Shown here: in pieces, positions 40,738-52,691 of the stretch
Layout of the letters: each line of letters starts with the position of its first letter
How positions within the stretch are numbered: position 1 is the stretch's first letter
Assembly (NCBI GenBank): GCA_030867875.1
Contig: JAOWCC010001501.1
Coordinates: 31,454,792 to 31,518,791, forward strand
From: Actinernus sp. WN-2022
Taxonomy: Eukaryota; Cnidaria; Anthozoa; Actiniaria; Actinernidae
Reading direction: 5' to 3'
DNA length: 64,000 nt
The notes under the pieces: generated by a model
Seen by the model: the letters and a program-made list of their open reading frames with translations, nothing else
What the model was told of the DNA's origin: nothing
The model's database searches: none
Program-made: the position numbers and the translations under genes

Positions 40738-40913
40738 ATCCTCTATAGCCGGCATTCATAAAGTTGTAAACTGCTCCAGTTTCTAAACATTTGGAAAAAC
40801 AGGGTAAGATAGAGTATGTGATTATTAATAGTACTGGATCATCAGCTTTGAATACTGGAATTGTCCCTGATAGCATGAAGATTGCCAGAGTAATGCCAGT
40901 TGATAGAGAAGTT

Positions 40914-41330
40914 TATACATGACTTTCATAATGGCCGCCTCCAGCCGCCTCCTAATTTGCATAATTTGGAAGATAAATATGTAGGGGAAAACCAATGTTA
41001 CTACATGAAAGATCACATTAAAACTAGTAATTGTTTTGAGTTTTAGAGGAATGTGGAAAATTGCTGTTGGGCTATGAGCATTTGTAATGCAGAAAAATAT
41101 GAAAGCGAGGCTATAAAGGCCTCCGTCGTTTTTCTCATACAAATCTCTAATTTCAACTGGCTGTAATTTCATTGCTTTATAAGCTACAGCACTCAACTTT
41201 CACAAGGTCACTAATGTCGACATACTCTTTCACATGGCAATGTTCATATTTTCTATACACGTGGATAAACTACCGAAACGGGAAATGACATATGCAAATT
41301 AGGAGGCAGCCATTATGAAAGTCGTGTATA
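40914..41330. repeat. Foldback insert within the LINE remnant
   Basis: TATACATGACTTTCATAATGGC at the left pairs with GCCATTATGAAAGTCGTGTATA at the right, extending to CCTCCTAATTTGCATA and TATGCAAATTAGGAGG inside. Confidence 0.68.
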
Positions 41331-42276
41331 ATATACACGAGATAGAGGGTCAGAAATACTAAATATATCAGTTGTTTAACTGCAGTCATTGATACATTAT
41401 CGTAACCTGGAGCTTTACCCGATTTAAATCTACTAAATATATGTTCTCGTCTTTTGTAACAAGTTTAAAGAAAACAGAATCTTAATTAATTACCAGATAG
41501 AAAAGATGTTAGAGATGTCGGAGATTTGATCGGCTAAATGGGGTCCAATAACTACAGAATCGATTAGCAATTTCTGAAGGATCTGTAATTTCATGAATGA
41601 TATCCATAAACGTTGAATGGAGTTGAGGCCTAGATTTGTGTACCTTATGAATTATTTCATTCAGTAGTTTCTTAGTTTGTTTCGTGTTAATTCTCATATT
41701 TTCTAGTCAGTTGTGATTCATCATTACGCTTTGAAATTCTCAATAAATGATTCAACTTATTGTTGTACTTTTTATCATACTCATCATTACGTGAACAAGG
41801 ATTTCTGACGAAACGTTTATAAATTAAGTTAGTCAGTTTATACTAATGGTTCATGAGAGCACCCAAGATCCATGTCTTTAAGTGAATTTAAATGCGTTAT
41901 ATGTATCATTGGGATCGTTAAGGCTATAAATCAGCGTTACAATGTCACAATTGTGATATTACATGCTCAAATGCAATAATACAACACCTTACTTGAGCTG
42001 AAATGTCAAAATGTTATGAAATATTTACAAACTGAAAGTAATCTGCATTAAAGGCGAGCTTTCATACGCAGTGACATCACCATGACTTTAATGAAATGAA
42101 ACCAGACAAGCCATAACGAAAGCGACATTTAAATAAGGGTTAAACTCCATCTTCATCATAATTCGATTTTCCATCTTAAATATCACGAACAGGTATTCAG
42201 CTTCGTTAATAATATAGATACAAATATACTTCATTCTGATTGGCTGAGCAGATATACATGTTAATCACTAACAACA

Positions 42277-42383
42277 GTGAAAACACAGTTAATTCCATGC
42301 AAAAGCTAGTTCATTCGATGCAAAAACTAGTTGATGCGGTGCAAACAAAGTTAATTTGATACAAAAACTAGTTAATTTGGACC
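42277..42383 (+). repeat. Minisatellite, five units of about 21 bp
   Basis: Degenerate repeats of GCAAAAACTAGTTAATTCGAT. Confidence 0.75.
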
Positions 42384-42628
42384 AAGAATCTCCTTTTCAT
42401 TTGTGCATCTATATTATTAACCGGTAATCATTTTTATTTAGTGTGCAACGTCAATTAACGATTACTAGTGCTCGCGCTCCTCGTGTTATTTTGTTAGAAT
42501 GTTCAAACATCACTGTTAATTAAACTAGCATGCTAATGATTACCAATACTAATTGAACGCGTCCAGTCCTTCTTTTTAAATCCTATCAATGACCTCCCTG
42601 ATATTAGTGATGAATTGTCGATAGAATG

Positions 42629-42760
42629 ATTTTACTTGACCCGTGAAACAGAAACTATTAGTTGGTGTGTAATACCAAGATAAACACAAAAGAGAACAAA
42701 AGAATTAGAGTGTAATAGTGTGTAATACGCTACTATCTATTTCACGGGTTAAGTAAAATC
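42629..42760. repeat. 132-bp short-TIR element
   Basis: GATTTTACTTGACCCGTGAAA and TTTCACGGGTTAAGTAAAATC bound the segment (one mismatch). Confidence 0.65.
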
Positions 42761-44403
42761 ACTCTAACGTAACTTACATACGGAAGTTAATTAATGTTTT
42801 AGAGTTAATCAAGTATAGACTATCTTTACAGTAAATTCAATTTTTAAATTTCTCCACTGAAAACAAAATTATCCATGTGATGTGTGGTAAGCAGGTATTC
42901 AGACAATCTCTTAGGAACCTTTCAGGATTGATGGACTGGAAATTACCGACAAAATAACTATGAAGAACCTTTAGACCAAAATTTTGACCATGAATTGTCC
43001 TTAAGTAACGAGTACATCGTATAAAATATTACCGGACATTTTAAAGTTTGGAGACGAAATTTTGAAATTGAGCCTAAAGCGATGTTTTAGCAAACGTGTA
43101 CGATGTGCTAATGATTGAACAACAGCTGCAGAAACCATATCGATAAGTGCAGAAGACTATTATAATATTATCCAGAGGTTGTTGTTGTTTTGATATGTGT
43201 TTTCGGCATCTCGAAGATCGGAAATTCCATGTTTTTCTATTTGAAGTGGCTAATTCTTGACTGACGAAATTAATTAAAGAAAACACTAAAAAGAAAAATA
43301 CTAGTCAAGTTTGTTGCCTTTTCTTTTGTTTCCTTTCCACCTTACCGAAGTACACCATGTATAGCATACGTTATATGAAATGAACTTGAACTTATACAAA
43401 ACCCAAAATACTGATGAATTATTTATGTTAAATATAAAAGCTGACCGCCAATGTGCGCAGATATGTGTGTCGATAAGGCACCATGGCATTACTGGCCGCC
43501 TTGTTATATCTATTACCGAGTGACGACATGGAAAGAGTACAATTGAGAGATTTCACTGTGAATAAATAAGTTTGTGTACCATTATGCCACAACCGGCTTC
43601 ACAAATAGTTTTCTGTTTTATGAATAAGCATAAAACTTAATTTAATATTTTAGGTTCTCCTATAACATTGCAGAGGCAAGGAACGATGCTACATGCATAA
43701 TTTACAAATATTAAATATGTTCTCAGTATTGATATCGTTAAAGTACCTAAATGTGCTTTAGAGACAAAGAGGCAATTGAATCTGTATGTTTTCATTTTCA
43801 AACCACCCACCTGTGAATGGTTCCGGAGATGTTTAATATTAGTCGGCTGCCGAAAAGAAACTTCAAACACCTAGCAACATCCATTCACAGCTGTCTTTAG
43901 TCATCTCTGGAAAAAATGTTATTGGTTGTATTGAGAGCATATTCTTCTAAGCTAAAAAATCCCACTCAATAAATTTTACATTGAATTAAAGCCACATTCG
44001 AGTAGCTTAAGATTTGATTAGAAAGATAGACATCTTAGGCCATCCCAATAAAATATTTCCGTTTACCCTGGCTCGGTCTGTTTTTAATATATAAATAAAG
44101 AAACGTTATGGGATCTGGAACCAAGTCGTATCGAAGACTCGCGTAAAACAATTCATGTATTCCTCGACTACGTTTTCCTCTACTAGTTGTGAATTGACAA
44201 TTTGCACGGGAAAAGAGGAAAAAGAGGAAAAAGAGGTGTAGTTTTAAAAAACATTCTTAAATCTTTGGTTTATTTTTACTTTTTCAAAAGAATTCGGTCG
44301 GGCTTAAACGGTTTACAATATTTTTTTGCTTTTCCTCCCAAAGAAATGGGTCGGTCGGGCGATGGTAAACGAAACATTTTATTGGGATGGCCTTAACTAA
44401 TCC

Positions 44404-44690
44404 TTTTTACCTCAAACGTTTTTAAAGGGAAACACGTCTTGGAAATGTATTCTGGCACATAAACTCCAAGAGACCTGCTTTCACGCTTATGTGTTCTGTG
44501 CCTTTTCGTATGAAAACCTTATATTAAAAATGTATATCTTAACTCTTCCTTTTTACCTCAAACTTGATCAAAGGGAAGCATGTACGTCTTGGAAAGATAT
44601 TCTGGTGGATAAACTCCAAGAGACTGAACACCTTCCACGCTTATGCGTTCTGTGCATTTTCGTAGGAAAACCTCATATTGAATATTAATG
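44404..44690 (+). repeat. Tandem duplication of about 145 bp
   Basis: 44404-44535 and 44548-44690 share TTTTTACCTCAAAC, ACGTCTTGGAAA, ATAAACTCCAAGAGAC, ACGCTTATG and TTTTCGTA in the same order. Confidence 0.78.
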
Positions 44691-44699
44691 AGTTTTATA

Positions 44700-46650
44700 T
44701 CTAATTAATTTCAACCTTTTTATTATTCTCGCCTGGCATGTAGCAGCTCTGAAGTCATTTTCTTAATGGGTCATTGATAAATCCCTCTCAGTCCGCGCCG
44801 ATGTCAAAATTTTCAATTGTAAACATCGTGAACACAAAAAAACACATCAGAAACAGCGTTATACTAACACTGAGAATTCGGGAATGGACTAAGATTATTA
44901 ATTCAACATGCTTATCACAGCAATCATTGCGATTCACGGACCAGTTGCTGTCCACGGCCGGAAATGAATTTCAATATTACAACATGACGAGAAATGTGAC
45001 GAGGTTGAAGCTGTTCAAGCCGCGTTAATGCTCGTTTCATTTAAAAAGTTAGAAGTAAAAAAACTAAATTAAACAAACAGAAGTTATGAGAAATACAAAC
45101 CCTGAACAAGCTTTATTTTTCTTGTGTGTATTCTGATCACAAGACTCTTGATTAGACCTGATTACTTCAAGTCAAGTTCAAGTTCAAATTTATTTTAGCT
45201 GCACTTTCTCATTATTTACAATATTAAGGTGGGAGAACATTGAAGGTAGAAGTATAACAAAATAATAAATAATAAAAGTATATCTGATTTGAGGAAAATT
45301 AATTGTACGTGCACAGAAGCCTAAGTAGCATATAGCTTTCGAGTATGAGTAGGTGAAATGAAGGAGATTTGAATAAATGGAGTGCCGATGAGAGGTTAGG
45401 CTAGTATACTAATAATTATGTGTATTTAAGAGAAGGAATTAAGAGAACCAGGAAGAGAGAGAAAAAGGAGAATATAGAATGACAGAATGACATTCAAACT
45501 GATGAATGAAGTATCTTTGGCGGCAAGTTGCAGGATAACTTTGTTTGTGTCGAGATGTTAGAAAGATAAATAGCGCCATGTTAATCTATTTATTCGCATC
45601 ACTTTGGACACTATAGTGGGAATGTTTCAGCTCCTTCTACAATCAATGCCAAGTGACAACTGAGAAATAATACTACAGCCTTTTCTAGCAGCCGCTGTGA
45701 AGCGCTTCCATTTCACTTTATTCCGACTAACCAGTGGGAAACAACTGAAACGCAAATACCATACAACAGCTGCTGTGAGCCGGGCTAGAAATATTAATAC
45801 GCTGAAGTTGTTTCGGTTGTCATTTCTAAATTGACAATTGTGTTGCTTAACAAGTGCAATTGACAACTCAGAGTTACAACTACTTCAAATAAGTGTTCTG
45901 ATCAGATCTATCAAAGAGTCTTCCGCGAACTAATGGGACTGTTACTCCCAGGCGGCACAGCAACCTGTGTAGGCTAGAGGTACTAACAAAAACTCATGAT
46001 TGTAAACTGCATGGCAGCTGCATATTGCGCCACAATAGCATTCCGTATCTAACAGTAAGCCCTAGCTCCCTTTACGAACAGCAAATATTCGAGTTACCTT
46101 AGCTTTTGTTAAGAATCGCAGAAAGCTTCAGTTTCGTTAATAACGTTACCAGTCAAGCATGAGCCAGTGTCAGTTTATCCAATCTTGCATATCAAGAATA
46201 TTGAAATTAGTACTTCGAGTAACGGTGTAGAAAGATAACTTATTAAGAGATAGAGAACAGTAATAACTTTAACATGCTGGAGGTCCATTATTACTCTGAT
46301 TATAAGAACACCCGTGGGATTTTATTTTCGACAGAGGCTTCCTAACTGCAGAAAATTAGTACAAATGTGCAGGTCCGTTGCCAGGAAGGTTCGATGGGTT
46401 CGAACAAACCTACTCCCTCTTTAAGGCTCCACAATGAATAACTTAACAAGCAATTTTCACGATAAAAAAAAAAAATGGTTTATTTTACGTCGAAGATACA
46501 GGAAGCCGTTGCCGGGTCTTCCAAGCCAGTGACTTATATTTAAGTATTCTGACGAACTCCAGGTTCGAATTGGAACTTAGGTTGGTTTTCGAGGAGGGAC
46601 GAAAACCGGAGAACCCGGAGAAAAACGATAAAGAAATCATGTGAAATGTT
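44700..46650. other. Unassigned DNA
   Basis: No gene recognised. TCAAGTTCAAGTTCAAATTT at about 45173-45195 could be a retroelement tail. A GAAAACCGGAGAACCCGGAG motif at about 46601-46621 is of a kind I associate with cnidarian repeats. Confidence 0.35.
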
Positions 46651-46658
46651 TAACGTTA

Positions 46659-46807
46659 AATAGGCCATTTTGCCGATGTTGCGCACATATAAGTAGAACA
46701 ATAAACGCGAGCTGCTAAGACTCGTTCTGGTTCACCAGCCGTTTGTTATTTTTACAGATAGCTATTGTTCTAGCTGCGCGCGCAACATCGTCAAAATGGC
46801 CTATTTT
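46659..46807. repeat. 149-bp foldback-type element
   Basis: AATAGGCCATTTTG.CGATGTTGCGC at the left pairs with GCGCAACATCGTCAAAATGGCCTATT at the right. Confidence 0.7.
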
Positions 46808-47514
46808 AAAAGAAGCTATATGTACTATTTACGAAATGAGAGGTCGTATTGTATCGGTAGATACAGATCCGAGCCGGAGCCAACACGGACACGGACTCGA
46901 ATTCTGTACTCAAACGTAACTATTCAAACGCAATATAACCAAAATAAGTCAAGATTTACTTTAAAAAGAGTAACAGTTCTATAAATTTATCGATGTTCTA
47001 GTTAAGTGCAATATTTATTTTAATGAATAATAATCCGGTAGAATTCATTTGTTTTTATCTATGATTTCTAGCTCAAAACAAATTTGCTTTTCAAATTTCA
47101 CTAGTTCAGTCAGTTGCGAGGTTGCGTTTGCGGGGTGAGGTTCGTCTCGACACGATTTTGAAAGCCAAAAACATCAAAGAAGAAACAAAGAGTTGCCTGA
47201 ATCTAGTATTCCAGCCAGTATACTTCATATGCGACGTTGAAATGGGATGTAAACATATTCCATGGCGTTCCAGGGCTGGCAATCTACTCGAATGAAGGCG
47301 CAACTTTAGAAAACCCGGCCACAAAAACGTGGGAGTCGTAACTACTGGCTACATATACTGAAAGGTCAAAAAATATGTAGCTAGGTAAAAGTCCTTTTAG
47401 TAAATCAAATAATGAATGATGTTCTTCAATTACATAATTTGTTATTTACATTTGAAGGTTAAAGTTGGGACTTGGTTTGAATATTTCAGAGGAGTGCGAG
47501 GATGATGAGTACGT

Positions 47515-47690
47515 ATACTGAACTAGAACACTTACAACACTCTAGGTTATTCAACTGGAACACTTACAACACTTGATTATTGAACTAGAACACTTACAAC
47601 ACTGGTGACGTAATGTAGTTCTATAAGTATTCCAGTTGAATAACCAAGAGTTCTGTCAAGTGTTCCAGTTCGATAATCCAGAGTTGTGTA
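47515..47690 (+). repeat. Minisatellite with inverted continuation
   Basis: Three head-to-tail units like TTATTGAACTAGAACACTTA+CAACACT (47520-47603) are followed by inverted half-units (AGTATTCCAGTTGAATAACC, GTGTTCCAGTTCGATAATCC). Confidence 0.75.
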
Positions 47691-48024
47691 TTGTCGTTTA
47701 GAGAGGTTGTCACGTGGTATAATCTATCACACCAGATTGGCTCTCGCACTAATTGAATATTCAGGAGTTTTAGAAGAAATATATACAGAATGAGTGGCCG
47801 TACTTTATGGGATTTAGAAACTCGAGCTGAAAGCGACCCATAAGTATGAACACGAATTCTGTATCGCACTTATCAAACGTCTAGATGTACAGAGTCATGT
47901 TTCAGTTATTTTGGCGATACGACTTATTTTGGCCGAGAAAATCGAAGCAAAAGTGTATGTATAAATCAGGACGAAATCTGTATCAGATTTACAGATCACT
48001 TATCTCACACACTAGGGAGTTTAA

Positions 48025-48574
48025 AGTGCCTATCACCCTTTTGCAATTTTGATAGCTTATGAACCTCCGAAAAGTTTTGAGTACTTCTGTGAAGAAAGTT
48101 TTGGTTTAAAGTGAATACTTTATGTTCTACGCTTGTTTGAAATCGTGTAAATGTGACCTTTCCTGACCCATGACCGCGTAAGTAAAAGCCTGGGTCGAAA
48201 CCTGGGTAGACGTCATCTCATTAATGCATTTTTCTCTATGCCGCATTTTTATCACAACAACATCGATGCATAGAAAATATACACAGTTTTTGAGTTGTTA
48301 GTAAAGAAAAAAATCATTTTAGTCAACATGTTAAGGATTTCTTGAAATGATTGCAAAGCCGAATTAATTATATGACGTCAAGATGACGTCTACCCAGGTT
48401 TCGACCCAGGCTTTTACTTACGCGGTCATGGGCCAGGAAAGGTCACATTTACACGATTTCAAACAAGCGTAGAACATAAAGTATTCACTTTAAACCAAAA
48501 CTTTCTTCACAGAAGTACTCAAAACGTTTCGGAGGTTCATAAGCTATCAAAATTGCAAAAGGGTGATAGGCACT
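48025..48574. mobile_element. TTAA-flanked foldback element, copy 2 (550 bp)
   Basis: Same family as 32618-33166: identical AGTGCCTATCACCCTTTTGC start and complementary end, same ~230-bp arms. TTAA is at 48021-48024 and 48575-48578. The copies differ at scattered bases, and the unpaired centre lies in opposite orientation relative to the arms. Confidence 0.88.
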
Positions 48575-48578
48575 TTAA

Positions 48579-49297
48579 GCAACGAGGACGGCAACGACGA
48601 CGACACAAAACAATAGACTTAATTACCAAGAACAATAACTGCACGTGAAAATGTGCGCAGTGACACATTTTTGCGGTCTTCATTAAAATCACAACGCGAC
48701 AACCCCAACTTTACGTTGAGCAGAGAACGTCAACGTAAGAAGTTAAAACGTACTTATTTTCGTTCGGCGTGAACGAAACTTTTTGTGCATCCAATTTTTC
48801 AAAAATCTGGATGTGAAAAGCAACGCAAGACGAATGAAAGGAATAATAAACAAGCGATTTGACGAGAAAGCACTTTTTCACGTTCCGTCGTCGTCGACGT
48901 TGCAGTCCTCATTGCTTTAACTCGCTACTGTCAGTGATTTCCTTTGTTTTTGCTTCATGAATTATTAACGAGTTTGGTAATGTTAGTTACTACTATAATG
49001 TTACTACTATAATGTTACTATAATGATTTGCATGTTACAAATGTCATCGATCTCTTATAAAATAAAATAAACCATTTATACTATAATTGTATAATAAATA
49101 GTTCACCGAAGTATAGTACTGAAAAGTTAAAATACCGTTGCACTAACGTCATAGTATCGCCAAGATTTGGCTTCAGGTATAAACTGTGTAGTTTTGAATA
49201 AGAATATATGATCACGTAATATTTTCCCAATTTATTTTCTTGCCAATCAAAGATATAATTCGTAGGGAGCCACTTATATTGTAGTCAGGAGTTAAGT
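48579..49297. other. Unassigned DNA with a short tandem repeat
   Basis: TACTATAATGTTAC repeats at about 48988-49025. No gene recognised. Confidence 0.4.
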
Positions 49298-49385
49298 TAG
49301 GCCTACGGCAAACGTCGAACTAGCTATATAGACATGAACTGAATTCAGTCGAACTAGGCTCAGATAGTACGACGTTTGCCGCAAT
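49298..49385. repeat. Small CGGCAAACGTCG-bounded element
   Basis: TAGGCCTACGGCAAACGTCG at the left faces ACGACGTTTGCCG at the right. Related ends occur near 49754, 50484 and 50552 (CTACGGCAAACGTCGAACTT), suggesting several nested or chained copies between 49298 and 50575. Confidence 0.6.
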
Positions 49386-49575
49386 TGAGATCGACCCTAT
49401 TCAATAGATACGAGTCCGGCATTAGGTTCGACTAGCCAAGTCGGGAATAGGCCTTTTGCAGGAAATAGTCACGTGCTGATATAATACATCGTTCACGAAT
49501 GAATTGAGCTCGTGATCCTTATGGGAAAGGCGTTGCCATGGGATGCTGGGTGGTAAGCTATCTTTAAAAACTCTG

Positions 49576-49655
49576 TTTTAGAAAGATCGACAATCGATTG
49601 GAGGTGGAAAATAGCATTTTCAAACAGGTTTTGCTAGTAACACTACCGATCTGAT
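49576..49655 (-). repeat. Dispersed repeat fragment (inverted copy of 39483-39560)
   Basis: Contains GATCGACAATCGATTGGAGG, complementary to the other copy. It is followed near 49690 by a segment also present near 31317 (CAACCACGTGATTGCATTTC; CCAGTATAACC... there). Confidence 0.65.
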
Positions 49656-50575
49656 ACAAGTGCCTTTAAATATGTGAATTAAGATTCTTTTGCAACCCAG
49701 TACAACCACGTGATTGCATTTCTGCAAAACGCACATTACGACTCCGGTGCGACTTTGCGGCAAACGTCGTTCTTAACACGCGCCGAACTAAATTAATAAA
49801 TTTTGTAAAATAATAAATGAATCATGCAAATCGTATGAATTGTGCCGTGAAAACAACGTCTCCCTTATCTCCCAAACACTGATTCCCCCTGGTGAGCATG
49901 CGATGTACAAAGGCGATATCGAAGGCGAAAGGGGGCATATCGGAAGTCATTTTCCATATGAGGCTCAGCCGGAAATGTGTATATCGCTCCATCTCCTACC
50001 TTGACTACAAGAGCTTCGACAAGATGATACGTACGGAAGCCTAGAAGGGACATTCAGTTCGAGATACGTGCCTGTGAGCTGTAACCGCGTGATCGCGTTT
50101 TGGAGAGGTGATATTTCGAACCTCACTAAATCGTAAACAAATCAGACTTCGGTGGCAAAAATACATAGTGATGTCGCGAAAAAATCTGACAACAAACCAA
50201 TGACAACTGACAAGTTTGGGAATAAAGCGAATGAAGCTCTTGCAAGACAAAACTATCAAATGATCCGAGCTGCTGGACACTAAACACGGATTCTATGTTT
50301 AATAGAATGTAGTAATTTTCTCGAAATTGGCATACAATCATTTTACACAGAAAGGCCCTTCTTAGAGTCGACCGAGCGCTGTATCTTGCCATATCACTAG
50401 CCGCGGGCGAAAAGTGAAATGCGCCAGAACACGTGTTAGTTCCCGTGATTTAATTAGGCGCGAGGGAATTAAGATCAACATAGGTTCGACGTTTGCTGCC
50501 ACGTCGACCCTAAGTCGATCTTCTACAGAACCTATTTTTTAATAGGATCGGAAGGCCTACGGCAAACGTCGAACT

Positions 50576-52687
50576 TAGGAGAAACCGGAGTTTTAATGCT
50601 AAACAGGTGTAGCCATTCAAATTTGTAACACTTTTACCGGTAACAAGTTGACTGCCTCCAATAAAAATGTATAAACGTTTCTCCTTTATTTCCAAAAATA
50701 AGCCGTCTTATCTACCAACCATAATAAGCATTAAAAGTTATAGATAGAGGTTATTACTGAACAAGCTTTTTCGGACAAGATGGGTGGATATTGGACAATG
50801 TCGTCTTTTTTCGCTTACTCTTGCTACGAACAACTGCATGGGCGCTGATCTTTTCTCTAGCTCTATGAACGACTGAAGAACCGGACTCTCGAGGATTCTG
50901 AAGCTTGGTCAATAATTTTTTTTTTATTATATGGCGAAAATGAATAATTGCTAAAACCCACTTTTGACGCACGCGCCACTGGAATCGGGTAAAGTGATAA
51001 AAGTGAAAAGCGGTAAAGTGAAGAGCGAATAGGAAATCAAGCTAAATTTAGACTGAGACTCGACGACTTTAACTTGATGTTGAACCTCGTGGCGTTCACA
51101 ACAGTTTGTTTTCCGACATCGAAAATGTTTTCTTATGGATTAAAACTGACCTTTTTTTTTTTTAGATGTACTGAGTTTTAATCGCAACTTTACACTCTGA
51201 ATGCATTATCTGGAGACAAAATGTTCGCGTGCAAATTTGTGAAAGATTATAGTTGAAAACCCGCCAGTTGAAATCACTTGAGTGGCGATATTGCAAAACA
51301 TTACAGAAATAGCTGTAGAAGAATACGAACAAACTTGTAAATATTAATTACTCTTAATTTATAATGCAAATGTGAATGGTGAAGTTCTCAGCCCTATCAT
51401 ACCCACACAATAAAAAAGCTGCTGCTTTCCTTGACGGCGAAACTGTGTTTCCATAATAAATTTCTTTGTACCACGATTTAGTTGCGCAGTGAGGTAGCCG
51501 TACATTTCTTCGTATTTTTGGAAGTCATGGTCTCATCGAAGGCCGCCATTTCAGCTTCTGTGTATTTGACAGCTAGTCAGAGTTATTTATTTATGAATCT
51601 ATCAAACTATCTCCACTAATTCAACTTCATTTTGTTGCAGTTATTAATGTTTTCATCGATTTCTCGAACTTGCGAGAGTCGGTAAAACTTCTTTAATCGC
51701 TCTACGCAGTTAGCTGAAAAACAGAAAAGCAATAATATATTTTAAATTGGTATTTGCCTTCATGTGACAAATTGTTTAGTTTCTTTTAAAATGTATGGGT
51801 TTTATCGCTATTTGTTTACGAAGAGTTGAGCCGAATTTGGAAATCCTGCATGAGCGGGCAAGATGAAACAATCTTGACCGCTCGTATCAAACAATCAGAT
51901 TGCAGCATTCAGAGTAATAATAAACCGTACTTCATATTAGTTGCTTTATCGTCTTTACCTTTTGTATAAGAGAGGACCGCTTTAGAAAGTTTTACGATAT
52001 CATATCGGCGGCCATCTTGCCGAATTAGGGCCAAACATGGCGGAAATACAGTGTTTGTATGAGAATCTAATGTCCAATATTTTGACCAACATTCTATTTC
52101 TGAAACATTTAGCATTTCAGACTAAATATGGTTGGTAAATAATTCTGTTGATAAAATTTTATGACTGCAAACATCCAATGAACGATTCTATCTGATGTTG
52201 AGTTGCTCACTTATTTATTGTTAAATGTCGAAGTCAAATTACAACGCATTCTCAACTAAAATCAGTTTTTATCATTTTGTGAAATTCCGCAAAATATCAA
52301 TGAAAACGCGATATTAAGAGGAATGCGTCCGCTAATGATGCAGTTTTCGCATCAGTAATATACCAAGACGTGTTTCCCCCAAAGCATAAAAAATAGACGT
52401 TGTTGGCGGACCACCAGTTTTCAGTTATTTCACCAAATAACTAGTATTTTGACGTTACCACAGAAATTACTAGATACTCTATTAACATTATTTTAGCGGA
52501 CTGGACATTTTTTATATTTTTAACAACATAAATACATTTTCTAACGGAAAGGCATTTTCATGCAAAAAGTAAGTGTTGTTTAAGATTAAAATAAGCGGAA
52601 CACAAAAAAAATACATAATATCACAAAAATGACCAAATCTGGCGGACTGAGTAAACCCCGATTCCGCACTGCGGAATACAAGCATTC
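50576..52687. other. Unassigned AT-rich DNA
   Basis: Only short frames without recognisable motifs. No clear repeat ends were found. Confidence 0.4.
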
Positions 52688-52691
52688 TTAA

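Larger units (their letters stand above)
39830..41900 (-). mobile_element. Degenerate CR1/L2-like LINE with nested insertions
   Basis: Reverse-strand pieces occur in ORF2 order. They are 41509-41697 (LLNEIIHKVHKSRPQLHSTF...DPSEIANRFCSYWT), about 41380-41460 (FKSGKAPGYDNVSMTAVKQL), about 40750-40863 (IPVFKADDPV...ILPCFSKCLE) and about 39960-40145 (FADYTNIFLSLKYPIYSLN, palm box FADY rather than FADD). It is interrupted by foldbacks, and one short segment is inverted. Not functional. Confidence 0.75.
41901..44403. other. Unassigned AT-rich DNA with small repeats
   Basis: Apart from the minisatellite (42277-42383) and the TIR pair (42629-42760), nothing recognisable. No long frame. Confidence 0.4.

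Noticed and set aside
40825..41196. 123-codon reverse frame
   Set aside because: It spans a foldback insert and an inverted LINE piece; the frame is an accident of nested elements.
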